The translations under genes were made by a program, and so were the position numbers. Of a stretch of DNA of 64,000 nt, positions 1 through 9,433 are shown piece by piece (the stretch's first letter is position 1; the number at the start of each line of letters is the position of its first letter). This DNA is from Stutzerimonas stutzeri (GTDB lineage Bacteria > Pseudomonadota > Gammaproteobacteria > Pseudomonadales > Pseudomonadaceae). The DNA lies in the NCBI RefSeq assembly GCF_000952685.1, contig NZ_JYHV01000015.1, positions 248,001 to 312,000 on the forward strand, in the 5' to 3' direction. The notes beneath the pieces were generated by a model. That model saw nothing but the letters and a program-made list of their open reading frames with translations, made no database searches and had not been told where the DNA came from.

Positions 1-207
1 CTTTGCAGCAGCTTGGCATTGATCATCTGAGGCCCCTCATTCGTGGTCGCGGCATTCTAGATCAACTTCGGACGGGACGGCACGGTCTGGCGTGGGGCAG
101 AGCGGCCGGTCGATACTGGAGCGAGCCGAACTGCGTATTTCAGCACGGTCTGAACGGCTCGGGCCTGGGCTACAATGCGCCGATCATCTGCATGAGCTGC
201 CCGCGTC
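1..207. other. Left-edge stretch without a supported gene
   Basis: The 207 bases before the MerR-type gene hold no reading frame that I recognise. Open frames run through it on both strands, but their translations look like shadow frames and continue into the MerR gene out of phase. It may contain the tail of an upstream gene cut by the window edge plus the regulator's promoter. Confidence 0.4.
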
Positions 208-1161
208 ATGACCGAACCTGCCCAGGTATCCACACGGCTTTCTTCCGACACGCTCCGGCAGGAAGAGCTGTTCCCGATTCGGGAAGTCTCGCGTCTGACG
301 GGCGTCAACCCGGTCACGCTGCGCGCTTGGGAGCGGCGCTATGGTCTGATCCAGCCCACCCGCACCGAAAGTGGCCATCGCCTTTATTCCCTGACCGATA
401 TTGAATCCATTCGCAGCATCCGGTCCTGGACCGACCGTGGCGTCGCCGTCAGCAAGGTGGGCAGCATTCTTTCCCGCCATGCTGCAACCAGAGCCGCCTT
501 ACCGGTGGAGCAGCAGGAAGCGATAGGTGAATGGAGCGAATGGATGGTGCAGGTGCAGCACGCCGTGAGCAGTTTCGATGGGGCCCGGCTGGATCAGCTT
601 TACGGGCAGATTTTCTCCCTCTATCCGCAGGCGGCGGTCTTTCAGGATGTGTTGCTTCCAGTGTGGCAACAGCTGCTGCTGCGTCAGGGCGAATATGGCC
701 AGACCAGCGAATGGCTATTTCTCGATGCGTTCCTCCGCGCCCGCGTGCTGCAGCGGTTACAGATTGCCAGCAGCCAGGCAGAAAAGCGCGTCTTGCTAGC
801 GGCCTTGCCAGGACCGTGTCGAGAGCTCGAGCTGTTGATCACCGGTCTGCTGCTGTCCAGCGACACCGTAGCCGTCAATGTGCTGGGGCTCGGACAGCCT
901 CTCGATGAGCTTCCGCTGGTTTGCGAAAAGGCTCGTCCGCGCGCGCTGGTGCTTTATGTCAACGCCCCGCCGAGCGCGGTACTAATGCGCCAAATGACCA
1001 AGCTCTCGCTGGGCATCGACTGCCCGCTGGCGTTGGTAGGCGAGGGGACAGAATTTTCGGAAGAAGTTTTTAGAGGGGCCTCGATTGCCTGCCTCGGCAC
1101 TTCGGGCAAGTTGATGCAGCGCCGCCTGTTGCAGCTTCTCGACGGGCATCTGGATACCTAA
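208..1161 (+). CDS. MerR-family transcriptional regulator with C-terminal B12-binding-like domain
   Basis: The 317-residue protein has an N-terminal MerR winged helix-turn-helix at about residues 22-90, with the signature RAWERRYG at 39-46 followed by the SGHRLYS wing. About 200 more residues follow, with the length and layout of the cobalamin-binding-like region of MlrA/CarH/LitR-type MerR proteins. The stretch where those proteins carry the cobalamin-ligating His motif reads LPGPCRELEL, so the His is absent and cobalamin binding is unlikely. Family relatives act as DNA-binding regulators, some light-responsive and some controlling biofilm genes. The target here is unknown. The next gene, pqqF, is on the same strand 125 bp away. 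Confidence 0.8.
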   Translation: MTEPAQVSTRLSSDTLRQEELFPIREVSRLTGVNPVTLRAWERRYGLIQPTRTESGHRLYSLTDIESIRSIRSWTDRGVAVSKVGSILSRHAATRAALPVEQQEAIGEWSEWMVQVQHAVSSFDGARLDQLYGQIFSLYPQAAVFQDVLLPVWQQLLLRQGEYGQTSEWLFLDAFLRARVLQRLQIASSQAEKRVLLAALPGPCRELELLITGLLLSSDTVAVNVLGLGQPLDELPLVCEKARPRALVLYVNAPPSAVLMRQMTKLSLGIDCPLALVGEGTEFSEEVFRGASIACLGTSGKLMQRRLLQLLDGHLDT

Positions 1162-1286
1162 CGACCACCGACACGGCCGTCAGCCGGCCTTGCTGAACGG
1201 CGCGCAGGGTCCGATGCTTAAGCATCATTGTGTCGGCCGCGACTCGGCGCGATGCTTAGCGACCTCAGCCGGAACACGATGACGCC

Positions 1287-3821
1287 ATGCTCCAGACTTC
1301 CGATCCGACGCAGCGTCCTCCACAAGTGGCTCTGACCAAAGGATTGCGGGTGCGCCTGCTACCGTTGTCGCACGGCGCGCAGGCCGCCGCCCTGGTGCGG
1401 GTTCATGCCGGTTCCCATGACGCTCCCGAGAGTTACCCAGGGCTGGCCCATTTCCTCGAGCACCTGCTGTTTCTCGGCAGTCGCGACTATGGCGCGGCAC
1501 AAAGCCTGATGCCTTTCGTTCAGGGGTGCGGCGGGCAGTTGAATGCCTCGACTCGCGAACGTCATACCGACTTCTTCTTCCAGCTCCCGGCCAGCAAGCT
1601 CGAAGCAGCTTTGCGGCGTCTGTTGGATATGCTGGCGCATCCGCTGCTCGATCCCTCTGCACAGCTGCGCGAACGCGAGGTGTTGCATGCCGAATACCGC
1701 GCCCGCGCCCAGGACATCGAAACGCTCTGCGATGCCGCATTGAGCACAGCCTTCGATCCTGCTCACCCGTTCAGCGGTTTTCATGCCGGCAACCGGGACA
1801 CGCTACCGGTGGAGGATGCGCAGTTTCAGCAGACGCTGCTCGATTTTCATCAGCGCTTCTACCAGTGTGGACAGATGGAGCTGTTGTTGGCCGGACCGCA
1901 GAGCGTTGCCGAACTGCAGCGGCTCGCGGCCCTGGCGGACGACACGCTCACAGCGGGCGGCGCCGTCACCCGCGCCGTGCAGCCTTTGCGTTGCAATCGT
2001 GATAGCTGGCTTCGGTTACAGATCGCAAGCGCTCAGCCGCGGCTGAATCTCCTGTTCGCCCTTGACGCGATGCCTGAGCACGGCGCGCCAGCACTGGATC
2101 ACTTTGCCAGTTGGATAGCGTCCGAGGCGCCTGAAAGTGTTGTCCAGCGGCTACGCGCGGCAGACCTGTGCCAATCGTTGAAGTTGCGCGTGCCTTATTG
2201 GCATGCGGGGCAGGGCGTGGTGGTCATCGAGCTGATGCTGACCGCGCGAGGCTTAGCCGAGCGAGCGAGGATTGTCGACGCGGTGCTCGACTGGCTGCGC
2301 TTCTTCTCGGACGAGGCACGCTGGCAACCCTGTCGCGAAGAGTATCGAAGCATCCGTCAGCGAAGCCTGCAGGGTGCCGAGCCGCTGGCCAAGCTACGCC
2401 ATTGGGCGGACCCGCTGGCCTGGGCCAACGACAGCGACGAAGTGGTGATCCGCGAGGCGCTGGGTACGCTCTTGAGGCAGATGATCGGGGCCGGCCCGCT
2501 GGTGTTGACCGCTGACACCGCCGCCTGCGAAGCCATCGAAACCGGCGGTTTTCCGCTGCGCCTGGGACTGGAAACGCCGTCGCCAACAGAACCGCACTCC
2601 TGGGGCTGGCAACAGCCGGCACCCAATCCGTGGCTGCAGCCCTGTGCCGCGACGCACGGGGCCCGTTCGGTAACGCCGGCGCTACGGCGGCTCGGGCCAG
2701 ATGATGCCAGCGGTCGTGGGGCGCTGTTCGTGCATTGGCGATTCGCTGCCGGGCAGCCACCGTCGGGGTTATGGCACGCGCTGTCGCATGCCTTGCGCTC
2801 GGGAATCTGGGCGGCGCAGCAGGCCGGCGTAACGCTGCGTTTCGAGGATCTGGTGGAGGGCTGGTGCCTGTCACTCGAGGGCTTCGCCGAGGCCATACCG
2901 ATGATTCTTGGCGACATATCGCGGCTGCTGCTCGAGCCGCCCGCGGAATCTTTCCCCTTGGGCGACCGGCTTGCCGAGCGTGAGGTGGCCCTCAGTGACG
3001 GTGAGATGCTGATCCGTCAACTGCTCAAACGCTTGCCTCGGCTGCTCGCGAGCGTGTCCCGGAACGCCGGTCGGGATGCCGTATTGACGGAGCCGTTAGC
3101 CTTGTCTCGGTACTGGCAATCGGCGCAATGGCACGGTCTGGCAATAGGCTTTGCACCGGCCTTCAGTGACTCGCTCGCGGATGCGATCAGCAGGCTGCCG
3201 GGAACGCCCTCGAGCGCACCCGTCGCAATGGCCCGCCATTTCGCAGGCCGGCGTTGGCACGATATCGGCGGCGGGGCGCCCATGGCCGAAACGGCCTTTC
3301 TGCTGTTTTGTCCGCTGCCGGACCGCACGGTCGCATGCGAAGCGGCCTGGCGTGTCTTAGCGCGTCTGCTTGAAGGGGCCTTCTTCCGCCGCCTGCGCAG
3401 CGAGCTGCAGCTGGGGTATGCGGTTTTCAGTCGCTTCTGTCAGTTGGGTGGCCACGCCGGCATGCTCTTCGCGGTGCAGTCGCCAGTGGCGTCCGCCGAA
3501 GCGATTCTTGACCATATTCAGACCTTCCTATTGGACTTCGCCACGACGCTGGCGGAGCAGTCCACCGAGATCGTCGAGCGTGCCGCCCGCGAAGCGAGCG
3601 ACAGGCATGTTGTCAGTCCGACAGAGCTGCACGCCCGGGCAGAGCAGGCCTGGCAGAGCGTCCTGGCAGGGCATGACGTTGCGCATCCCGCGCAGGTTGC
3701 CGCCGCCATGTGCAGCCTGCGACGCGACGATCTAACCGCAGCCCTGGATGCCCTGCGTGCTGCGACCGGGGGCTGGGTCGTGGTTGCCAACGCACCCGCG
3801 CCGGCCCCTGACTGGTCCTGA
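1287..3821 (+). CDS. pqqF: PqqF, M16-family zinc metalloprotease linked to PQQ synthesis
   Basis: This 844-residue M16 (insulinase/pitrilysin) peptidase has the inverted zinc motif HFLEH at residues 55-59. A downstream glutamate in the REVLHAEYRAR segment (about residue 136) is suitable as the third zinc ligand. Length and divergent C-terminal half fit PqqF of Pseudomonas, thought to cut the PqqA peptide, with its partner protease, during cofactor maturation. No signal peptide is seen, so it is probably cytoplasmic. It lies about 37 kb from pqqABCDE but inside the same alcohol-oxidation region. The assignment as PqqF rather than a generic M16 protease rests on context and the N-terminal half. 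Confidence 0.85.
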   Translation: MLQTSDPTQRPPQVALTKGLRVRLLPLSHGAQAAALVRVHAGSHDAPESYPGLAHFLEHLLFLGSRDYGAAQSLMPFVQGCGGQLNASTRERHTDFFFQLPASKLEAALRRLLDMLAHPLLDPSAQLREREVLHAEYRARAQDIETLCDAALSTAFDPAHPFSGFHAGNRDTLPVEDAQFQQTLLDFHQRFYQCGQMELLLAGPQSVAELQRLAALADDTLTAGGAVTRAVQPLRCNRDSWLRLQIASAQPRLNLLFALDAMPEHGAPALDHFASWIASEAPESVVQRLRAADLCQSLKLRVPYWHAGQGVVVIELMLTARGLAERARIVDAVLDWLRFFSDEARWQPCREEYRSIRQRSLQGAEPLAKLRHWADPLAWANDSDEVVIREALGTLLRQMIGAGPLVLTADTAACEAIETGGFPLRLGLETPSPTEPHSWGWQQPAPNPWLQPCAATHGARSVTPALRRLGPDDASGRGALFVHWRFAAGQPPSGLWHALSHALRSGIWAAQQAGVTLRFEDLVEGWCLSLEGFAEAIPMILGDISRLLLEPPAESFPLGDRLAEREVALSDGEMLIRQLLKRLPRLLASVSRNAGRDAVLTEPLALSRYWQSAQWHGLAIGFAPAFSDSLADAISRLPGTPSSAPVAMARHFAGRRWHDIGGGAPMAETAFLLFCPLPDRTVACEAAWRVLARLLEGAFFRRLRSELQLGYAVFSRFCQLGGHAGMLFAVQSPVASAEAILDHIQTFLLDFATTLAEQSTEIVERAAREASDRHVVSPTELHARAEQAWQSVLAGHDVAHPAQVAAAMCSLRRDDLTAALDALRAATGGWVVVANAPAPAPDWS

Positions 3822-4130
3822 TTCCGCTCCGCTGCTGCGCCGTTCTCGCGCCATTGCCGCGCGGATCCTCGCCATCTTTAATCGATCCAAACGCCATGAT
3901 TTGGCCGTACGGACAGGCCCGTATGGTGTTGCCTGGGCATACCTAAGCGTGACGGCGTACTACCTAGGCGCTAGTTCCTCCGGCATGACGGGCATGTGCT
4001 TAAAGCGCAAGACAACGCTAGCGGCCAAAGAAGTAGCCAATTGCCGCCATAGCAGCGTATGGCCTCGCGGTTGCGCTTTCGATAATCCGCCTCGACACGA
4101 CTGCCTGTCGTCACATCAGCGGAGAGCGCC
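3822..4130. other. Porin upstream region
   Basis: This 309-base gap between pqqF and the porin gene holds no supported gene. It contains a copy of the recurrent CTACTACC-type palindrome at 3958-3974 and presumably the porin promoter. An open + strand frame crosses it but is continuous with pqqF shadow sequence. Confidence 0.5.
3958..3974 (+). promoter_or_regulatory. Putative operator of the alcohol-oxidation regulon (porin copy)
   Basis: TACTACCTAGGCGCTAG matches the recurrent imperfect palindrome CTACTACC-NN-GG-N-AGTAG found at six other places in this window. It lies about 155 bp before the porin start with its better-conserved half toward the gene. The binding protein is not known from sequence; PedR2-like and ErbR are the encoded candidates. 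Confidence 0.45.
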
Positions 4131-5321
4131 ATGCACAACAAGAAGAAAGCGGTTACCACCTTTTTGCCCCTGGCTCTGGCCAGCGCGATTGCCATGAGCC
4201 TGAGCCAGTCGGCCATGGCTGAAATTGTCCTGTATGACCAGGACGACACTACCTTTTCCACCGACGGCTATGTGAACGCCTTCTTCGTCAACAGCGACGT
4301 CGACCGCGAAGGCGAGCTGAACGACCGCCGCCAGTCGCGGGTGAAGATGGGATTCCTGCCCAACTGGATCGGCTTCAACTTCGGCAAGCAGGTCGGTGAC
4401 CTGAAGCTTGGTGCGCGTTCATCTTTCTGGGTCACCATCAACGACAGCGATACCAACGGCACGGCCACCGCCATCGACGTACGCCAGTTCTACGGTACCG
4501 TTGGTAGCGAGTGGGGCGAGGTCCTGATCGGTAAGGATTTCGGTCTGTTTGCTCGCTCCAACATTTTCATGGACGAGATGCTGGCCAGCTTTGGCAACTC
4601 GGCCGACGCTCTCGGTCTGGTGGATGGTGCCGGCGTTTCGTTTGGCAACATCGGCACCGGGTACCCCTATCCATTCCCGACCTCGCAGATCACCTACCGC
4701 TCGCCGGTCATGGAAGGGCTGCGCGTGGCCGCCGGCATCATGGACCCGGTCGACACCAACAACGACACCACCAACGGCGGCCAGTCGTACCAGGACAATC
4801 CGCGCTTCGAGTCGGAAGTCACCTACCAGTTCGATGTCGGTGGCGCGCAGATATACTCCTGGCTGAACGGCGCCTATCAGACCTCTGACAATACCGACTC
4901 CACCGTGGATGAAGTAACCTCCAAAGGCCTCGGTTACGGCGTACAAGCCAAGATGGGTGGGGTCTCGCTGACCGCCTCCGGGTTCCAGGCCAAGGGCATG
5001 AGCCCGTTCTTCACCAACAACTTCCTCGAGCCGGTTTTACGCGAAACCGACAGTGACGGCTATCTGCTGCAGGGTTCTTATACCTTTGGCAAGAACCGCC
5101 TCGCGCTGTCGTACGGCAAGACCCAGGACGACGGCAACAACGTGGTGGCGCTGGGTAGCGAGGCCGATTATGAAACCCGTGGGATCGCCTACTTCCGGAC
5201 CATCAACGACAACCTCAAACTGGTGGCCGAGTACAACCAGTATGAAGTCGACGCGGCTGCTGGAAGCAGTCTCAATGAAGACACCAATACCTTCGCGGTG
5301 GGCGCCGTGCTGAACTGGTAA
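4131..5321 (+). CDS. Outer-membrane porin
   Basis: The 396-residue protein begins with a signal peptide (MHNKKKAVTTFL..., cleavage probably after AMA near residue 30). It continues as alternating polar/hydrophobic beta-strand sequence ending in AVGAVLNW, a C-terminal aromatic typical of outer-membrane beta-barrels. Segments such as VKMGFLPNWIGFNFG and the strand pattern resemble general diffusion porins of Gram-negatives. It probably makes a channel for small solutes, and its place between pqqF and nosP suggests alcohols or related carbon sources, which is inference. A strong terminator follows at 5371-5400, and a regulon-type palindrome lies upstream. Confidence 0.75.
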   Translation: MHNKKKAVTTFLPLALASAIAMSLSQSAMAEIVLYDQDDTTFSTDGYVNAFFVNSDVDREGELNDRRQSRVKMGFLPNWIGFNFGKQVGDLKLGARSSFWVTINDSDTNGTATAIDVRQFYGTVGSEWGEVLIGKDFGLFARSNIFMDEMLASFGNSADALGLVDGAGVSFGNIGTGYPYPFPTSQITYRSPVMEGLRVAAGIMDPVDTNNDTTNGGQSYQDNPRFESEVTYQFDVGGAQIYSWLNGAYQTSDNTDSTVDEVTSKGLGYGVQAKMGGVSLTASGFQAKGMSPFFTNNFLEPVLRETDSDGYLLQGSYTFGKNRLALSYGKTQDDGNNVVALGSEADYETRGIAYFRTINDNLKLVAEYNQYEVDAAAGSSLNEDTNTFAVGAVLNW

Positions 5322-5370
5322 ATCCCACTGCTGCACGCACCGGAGGTCCTGCGCGACCTGCCGGTGACGA

Positions 5371-5400
5371 ACCCCGCCGAAACGGCGGGGTTTCTTTTTT
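5371..5400 (+). terminator. Rho-independent terminator of the porin gene
   Basis: The stem ACCCCGCCG / CGGCGGGGT with an AAA loop is followed at once by a T-rich run (TTTCTTTTTT), about 50 bp after the porin stop codon. Confidence 0.9.
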
Positions 5401-5680
5401 CTGCACGAATCGTTGGCCCCGAAACAGCACTCGCTGCGAGAGGCCCAGGCTGATGCAGGCCTATCTTCGGGGCGAAGCGTTCAAGCGTCCCGGGACGGCC
5501 GGGGGTTCCGACGCCGATGACTACCGAGTGCGTTTGTCGCATCGCGACCTTGGCAGGGCACCACCGGTACTGAAGTAGCATTTTCGTGCCGAATGCCCTG
5601 ACCAAGAATGAGGTCATCCAATATCGGTGTATGGGGTGCGGTGCGTGATCGAACAAGACGGCGAGGCGATACGCACAGCG

Positions 5681-6820
5681 ATGTCCGAAGCCCATGACGC
5701 CGAGACGGTGGCGCAGGATCTGGCGCGTCAGCTGATTCATCCGCACTTGGGTTTTGTCCTGTTCTTCTGCTCGGCCGAATATGACCTGCCGGCGCTGGGT
5801 GATGCATTGAAGCAGTACTTCGGCGGCGTAAGGGTGGTGGGATGCACCTCGGCCGGTGAGATCACCTCGCAGGGTTACGGGCGCAGTTGCGTCACGGCGA
5901 TTGGTTTCGATCACCGCAGTTTTTCCATTGCCAGCGAGCTGATCGTCGAAATGGATCGCTTCGGGCTGATCGACGCTCAGCAGTTGGTCGAGCGACTCGG
6001 CAGCGACTGTCGGAGCAACTCGCTGGCGCCGATCAAGAACCACAGCTTCGCCCTGACGCTGCTCGATGGTTTGTCCAGCCGCGAGGAAATCGTGCTATCG
6101 GCCCTGAGTGCCGCCTTCGGCAGCATTCCTCACTTCGGCGGTTCGGCGGGCGACGATAATCATCTAGCTGACACCCATGTCTACTACGACGGCAAGTTCC
6201 ACAGCGGTGCAGCCATCGTCGTGTTGGTCAATACCTGGTTGGACTTTGAGGTCTTCACCACTCATCACATGCTGGCGCGCAGCGAGAAGCTCGTGGTGAC
6301 GCACGCCGACAGTCATGCCCGGCGCGTCTATGAATTGAACGCCGAGCCCGCCGCCGAGGAATACGCCCGGCTTATCGGCGTGAACGTCAATGACCTCGAC
6401 CACCGGCTGTTCGCCGCCCACCCGCTGGCGGTGCGCATCAACGAGCATTACTACGTGCGCTCGATACAGAAGGTCAACGCAGACCTCAGCCTGACGTTCT
6501 ACTGCGCGGTGGAGAACGGCATCGTCCTGACCGCCATGCAACCCGGGCCGATGATGCCGAATCTCGAGGCGTTGTTCGAACGGCTCGAACAGCGCCTCGG
6601 CTCGCCACTGCTGACCATCGGCTGCGATTGCTTTTTGCGGCGGTTGGAAATCGAAGGCGACGGTTCGACGCAGCAGATGTCCGCGTTTCTCCGACGCCAA
6701 CAGGTGATCGGCTTCAACACCTACGGAGAGCAGTTCAATGGCATGCACATCAACCAGACCTTCACCGGCGTCGCCATCGGTCGGCCTGGAGGACGGGCTG
6801 GAGAAAGGAGCGCTCGCTGA
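5681..6820 (+). CDS. nosP: NosP-like FIST-domain sensor protein
   Basis: A soluble protein with FIST_N (about residues 15-220) and FIST_C (about 225-365) domains. No signal peptide or membrane segment is seen. In P. aeruginosa, NosP is a haem-binding, nitric-oxide-sensing FIST protein encoded beside the kinase NahK, whose activity it modulates. The same pairing here is the main reason for the name. I chose the ATG at 5681 (MSEAHDAETV, 379 residues); an in-frame GTG at 5627 would add 18 residues. The kinase start codon lies inside its 3' end, so the two proteins look translationally coupled. Haem ligands cannot be identified by eye. Confidence 0.8.
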   Translation: MSEAHDAETVAQDLARQLIHPHLGFVLFFCSAEYDLPALGDALKQYFGGVRVVGCTSAGEITSQGYGRSCVTAIGFDHRSFSIASELIVEMDRFGLIDAQQLVERLGSDCRSNSLAPIKNHSFALTLLDGLSSREEIVLSALSAAFGSIPHFGGSAGDDNHLADTHVYYDGKFHSGAAIVVLVNTWLDFEVFTTHHMLARSEKLVVTHADSHARRVYELNAEPAAEEYARLIGVNVNDLDHRLFAAHPLAVRINEHYYVRSIQKVNADLSLTFYCAVENGIVLTAMQPGPMMPNLEALFERLEQRLGSPLLTIGCDCFLRRLEIEGDGSTQQMSAFLRRQQVIGFNTYGEQFNGMHINQTFTGVAIGRPGGRAGERSAR

Positions 6821-9398
6821 GCTACGCCTCAGACAGGCCGAACTCGAACGCGAGAACCACAAGCTGCGGCGCATCAACGCCGCGCTGATCGAACGCATCG
6901 AGTCCAGCGGCTCCGGGCGCGATGCATCCTACGCGGCCTTCCAGCACTCGGTCGAACTGGCCGAACAGGTGCGCGAGCGAACCGATGCGCTCAACCAGGC
7001 GATGGCGGAGCTCAAAGCCAGCAACCGCCTGCTCAGCGACGCAAGAATGCGCGCCGAAACCGCACATCAGCATCTGGTGGACGCCATCGAGAGCATTTCC
7101 GATGCCTTCGTGCTGTTCGACAAGGATCAGCGCATCGTCCTGTTCAACAAGCGCTTCAAGTCGTTGTGGAGCCGTACTCGGGCGCGCATCAACAGCGGCA
7201 CGCGGCTTTCGGAACTCAAACGACTGGCTGAAAGCAGCGGGATGATCGCCGAAGAGCATCGCGGCAAGGCCAACGAGCCAACCGTCTACCGTCTGCAGAG
7301 CGGGCGCTGGGTGCAACTCAGCGAACGGCCGACCCGTGAGGGCGGCCTGGTAATGCTCTACACCGACATTACCGAGGTCAAGGTCAGCGAAACCATGCGC
7401 CGTGAGCAGGCCCTGGCGCAAAAGTCGCGGTTGCTCCAGCGCGCCGTGGACAACCTGTCCCAAGGCGTCGCCATGGTCAGCGCAGATGGCAGCCTGGAGC
7501 TGTGGAACGGTCGTTTTCTGGAGCTTTGCGGCCTGGCACCGATCGAGGCGCACCGGCCGTTCGAAGAGGTCATGGCCGACAGTGAACTGAAACTGCTGAC
7601 ACCCAACAGCCGCGATGCCCGGGGCAATCCTCTGAGCGAGCTAGAGCAACACCTGTTCGATGGCCGTACCCTGGAAGTCCGCACTCATCCGTTACCCACT
7701 GGCGGCTTCGTCAATACGTTCACCGACATTACCGAGCGCTACCGGCATGCCGAGGCGCTGCGCGAGAGCGAACGCTGGATCCGCCTGATCACTGATCATG
7801 TTCCCGCGCTGATCGCCTACGTCTCGGCGGATCTGACCTACGAGTTCACCAACAAGGTCTACGAAGAGTGGTATCGCTGGCCAAGCGACGGCATGCTCGG
7901 TCAGTCCCTGCGTGAGATCCACAGCGGGGAACATTGGCAGCAGCTCGAACCTTATATCGAACGCGCCATGTCCGGTGAGAACGTCAGTTTCGAAATGGCC
8001 GAGCCCAACCATTCGGGCCAGCAGCGGTACATGCTGCGCTCCTATGTGCCGAATCGGCAGGCCAATGGCGAGGTGGCGGGCATCTTCGTGCTGATCCAGG
8101 ACATCACCGACCGCCGCCGCACCGCTGAAGCCTTGCATCAGGCCTATCAGAACCTTGAGCAACGCGTGCGCGAGCGTACCGCGGAGCTGACCAGCCTGAA
8201 TGAGCAGTTGCTGTGTGAAATCGATGAGCGCGCCCATGCCGAAGCCCGCCTGCGCGAAGCCAAGCGTGAAGCGGAGCTGGCGAATCTATCCAAGACCAAG
8301 TTCCTCGCCGCGGTCAGCCACGACCTGTTGCAACCACTCAATGCCGCACGGCTATTCACCAGCGCTTTGCTCGAGCAACCCGTTGCGCCGAACGGCGGCC
8401 TGATTCGCAACATCAGTAATTCCCTGGAGGATGTGGAGAACCTGCTCGGTACTTTGGTGGATATATCCAAGCTCGACGCGGGTGTGATCAAGCCGGATAT
8501 CGCCCCCTTCGCCGTCAGCGAGCTGTTGGAAAACCTGGCTGTGGAGTTCCGCCAGATCGCTGGCGCCGAGCACCTGCAGCTGGATTTCATCCCATGCTCG
8601 GCGCTGGTACGCAGCGATATCCAGCTACTGGCACGGATTCTGCGCAACCTGCTGACCAATGCGATTCGCTATACCCCTCAAGGTCGCGTGCTGCTCGGTT
8701 GCCGGCGTCGGCGGCAAAGCCTGTCCATCGAGGTTTGGGATACTGGGGTTGGTATCGCCGAGGATCGCCTGGAAGAAGTCTTCCACGAATTCAAACGAGG
8801 CGAGGGGGTGCGTCCCAACCAGGACCGCGGGCTTGGCCTGGGGCTCGCAATCGTCGACAAGATCGCGCGCATGCTCGGTCACCGGATCCTGGTTCGCTCG
8901 CAGCCGGGGCGCGGTTCGGTATTCGCCGTCGAAGTACCGCTGTCGAAGCGTGCGCCCAAGGCCAGGCAGGAGCCGAGCTCCTCGGACCTGCTGCTGGAAC
9001 GCCTCAAAGGGGCCAGGGTTTGGGTAGTCGACAATGACACCGCGATCTGTGCGGGCATGCGTACTTTGCTCGAAGGCTGGGGCTGTATGGTGATCACCGC
9101 GCTTTCGGAAGAAGATCTGGCCGGGCAGGTCGATAACTTCCATGCCGACGCCGATCTGATCATCGCCGATTATCATCTCGATAACGGCTGCAACGGCGTC
9201 GAGGTGGTCGCCACGGTCAACGCGCGCCGCGCCAGCCCGCTACCGGTGCTGATGATCACCGCCAATTACAGCAATGAACTCAAGCAGCAAGTGCGTGAGC
9301 TGGGCCACATGCTGATGCATAAGCCGGTGCGGCCGATGAAGCTCAAGACCGCCATGTGCCACATGCTGGAACACGGCCATTCGCAATGGCTCCGCTGA
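6738..9398 (+). CDS. nahK: NahK/ErcS'-like multi-PAS hybrid histidine kinase
   Basis: The 886-residue soluble kinase has an N-terminal coiled-coil, PAS domains at about 110-215, 225-335 and 345-465, then a second coiled-coil. The HisKA domain has phospho-acceptor H528 in AVSHDLLQPLNAARLF, and an HATPase domain follows with DTGVGIAEDRLEEVF and a glycine-rich GLGLGLAIVDK. A C-terminal receiver domain carries the acceptor D811 (IIADYHLD). This layout and location match NahK/ErcS' of P. aeruginosa, which signals to HptB and the Gac/Rsm network and is implicated in ethanol-oxidation control. The ATG at 6738 follows a GGAGAG ribosome site but lies 83 bp inside nosP; the true start could be slightly downstream at a non-ATG codon. 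Confidence 0.87.
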   Translation: MACTSTRPSPASPSVGLEDGLEKGALAELRLRQAELERENHKLRRINAALIERIESSGSGRDASYAAFQHSVELAEQVRERTDALNQAMAELKASNRLLSDARMRAETAHQHLVDAIESISDAFVLFDKDQRIVLFNKRFKSLWSRTRARINSGTRLSELKRLAESSGMIAEEHRGKANEPTVYRLQSGRWVQLSERPTREGGLVMLYTDITEVKVSETMRREQALAQKSRLLQRAVDNLSQGVAMVSADGSLELWNGRFLELCGLAPIEAHRPFEEVMADSELKLLTPNSRDARGNPLSELEQHLFDGRTLEVRTHPLPTGGFVNTFTDITERYRHAEALRESERWIRLITDHVPALIAYVSADLTYEFTNKVYEEWYRWPSDGMLGQSLREIHSGEHWQQLEPYIERAMSGENVSFEMAEPNHSGQQRYMLRSYVPNRQANGEVAGIFVLIQDITDRRRTAEALHQAYQNLEQRVRERTAELTSLNEQLLCEIDERAHAEARLREAKREAELANLSKTKFLAAVSHDLLQPLNAARLFTSALLEQPVAPNGGLIRNISNSLEDVENLLGTLVDISKLDAGVIKPDIAPFAVSELLENLAVEFRQIAGAEHLQLDFIPCSALVRSDIQLLARILRNLLTNAIRYTPQGRVLLGCRRRRQSLSIEVWDTGVGIAEDRLEEVFHEFKRGEGVRPNQDRGLGLGLAIVDKIARMLGHRILVRSQPGRGSVFAVEVPLSKRAPKARQEPSSSDLLLERLKGARVWVVDNDTAICAGMRTLLEGWGCMVITALSEEDLAGQVDNFHADADLIIADYHLDNGCNGVEVVATVNARRASPLPVLMITANYSNELKQQVRELGHMLMHKPVRPMKLKTAMCHMLEHGHSQWLR

Positions 9399-9433
9399 CC
9401 GGAAGGAATACTGACGTGCTGTTGCCGGTCAGC
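9394..9433. terminator. Inverted repeat between convergent nahK and erbR
   Basis: GCTGACCGG (9394-9402) pairs with CCGGTCAGC (9425-9433) across a 22-base loop that holds both genes' ends. It could form a hairpin in either transcript, but no T tract follows on either strand, so a terminator role is only possible. Confidence 0.35.

Noticed and set aside
3-404. Open + strand frame of 133 codons at the left edge
   Set aside because: It runs out of phase into the MerR gene and its translation is not recognisable.
5515-5530. A possible eighth palindrome copy before nosP (GACTACCGAGTGCG)
   Set aside because: Only ACTACC matches; the central GG and the right half are missing, and the distance to nosP is different from the other copies.
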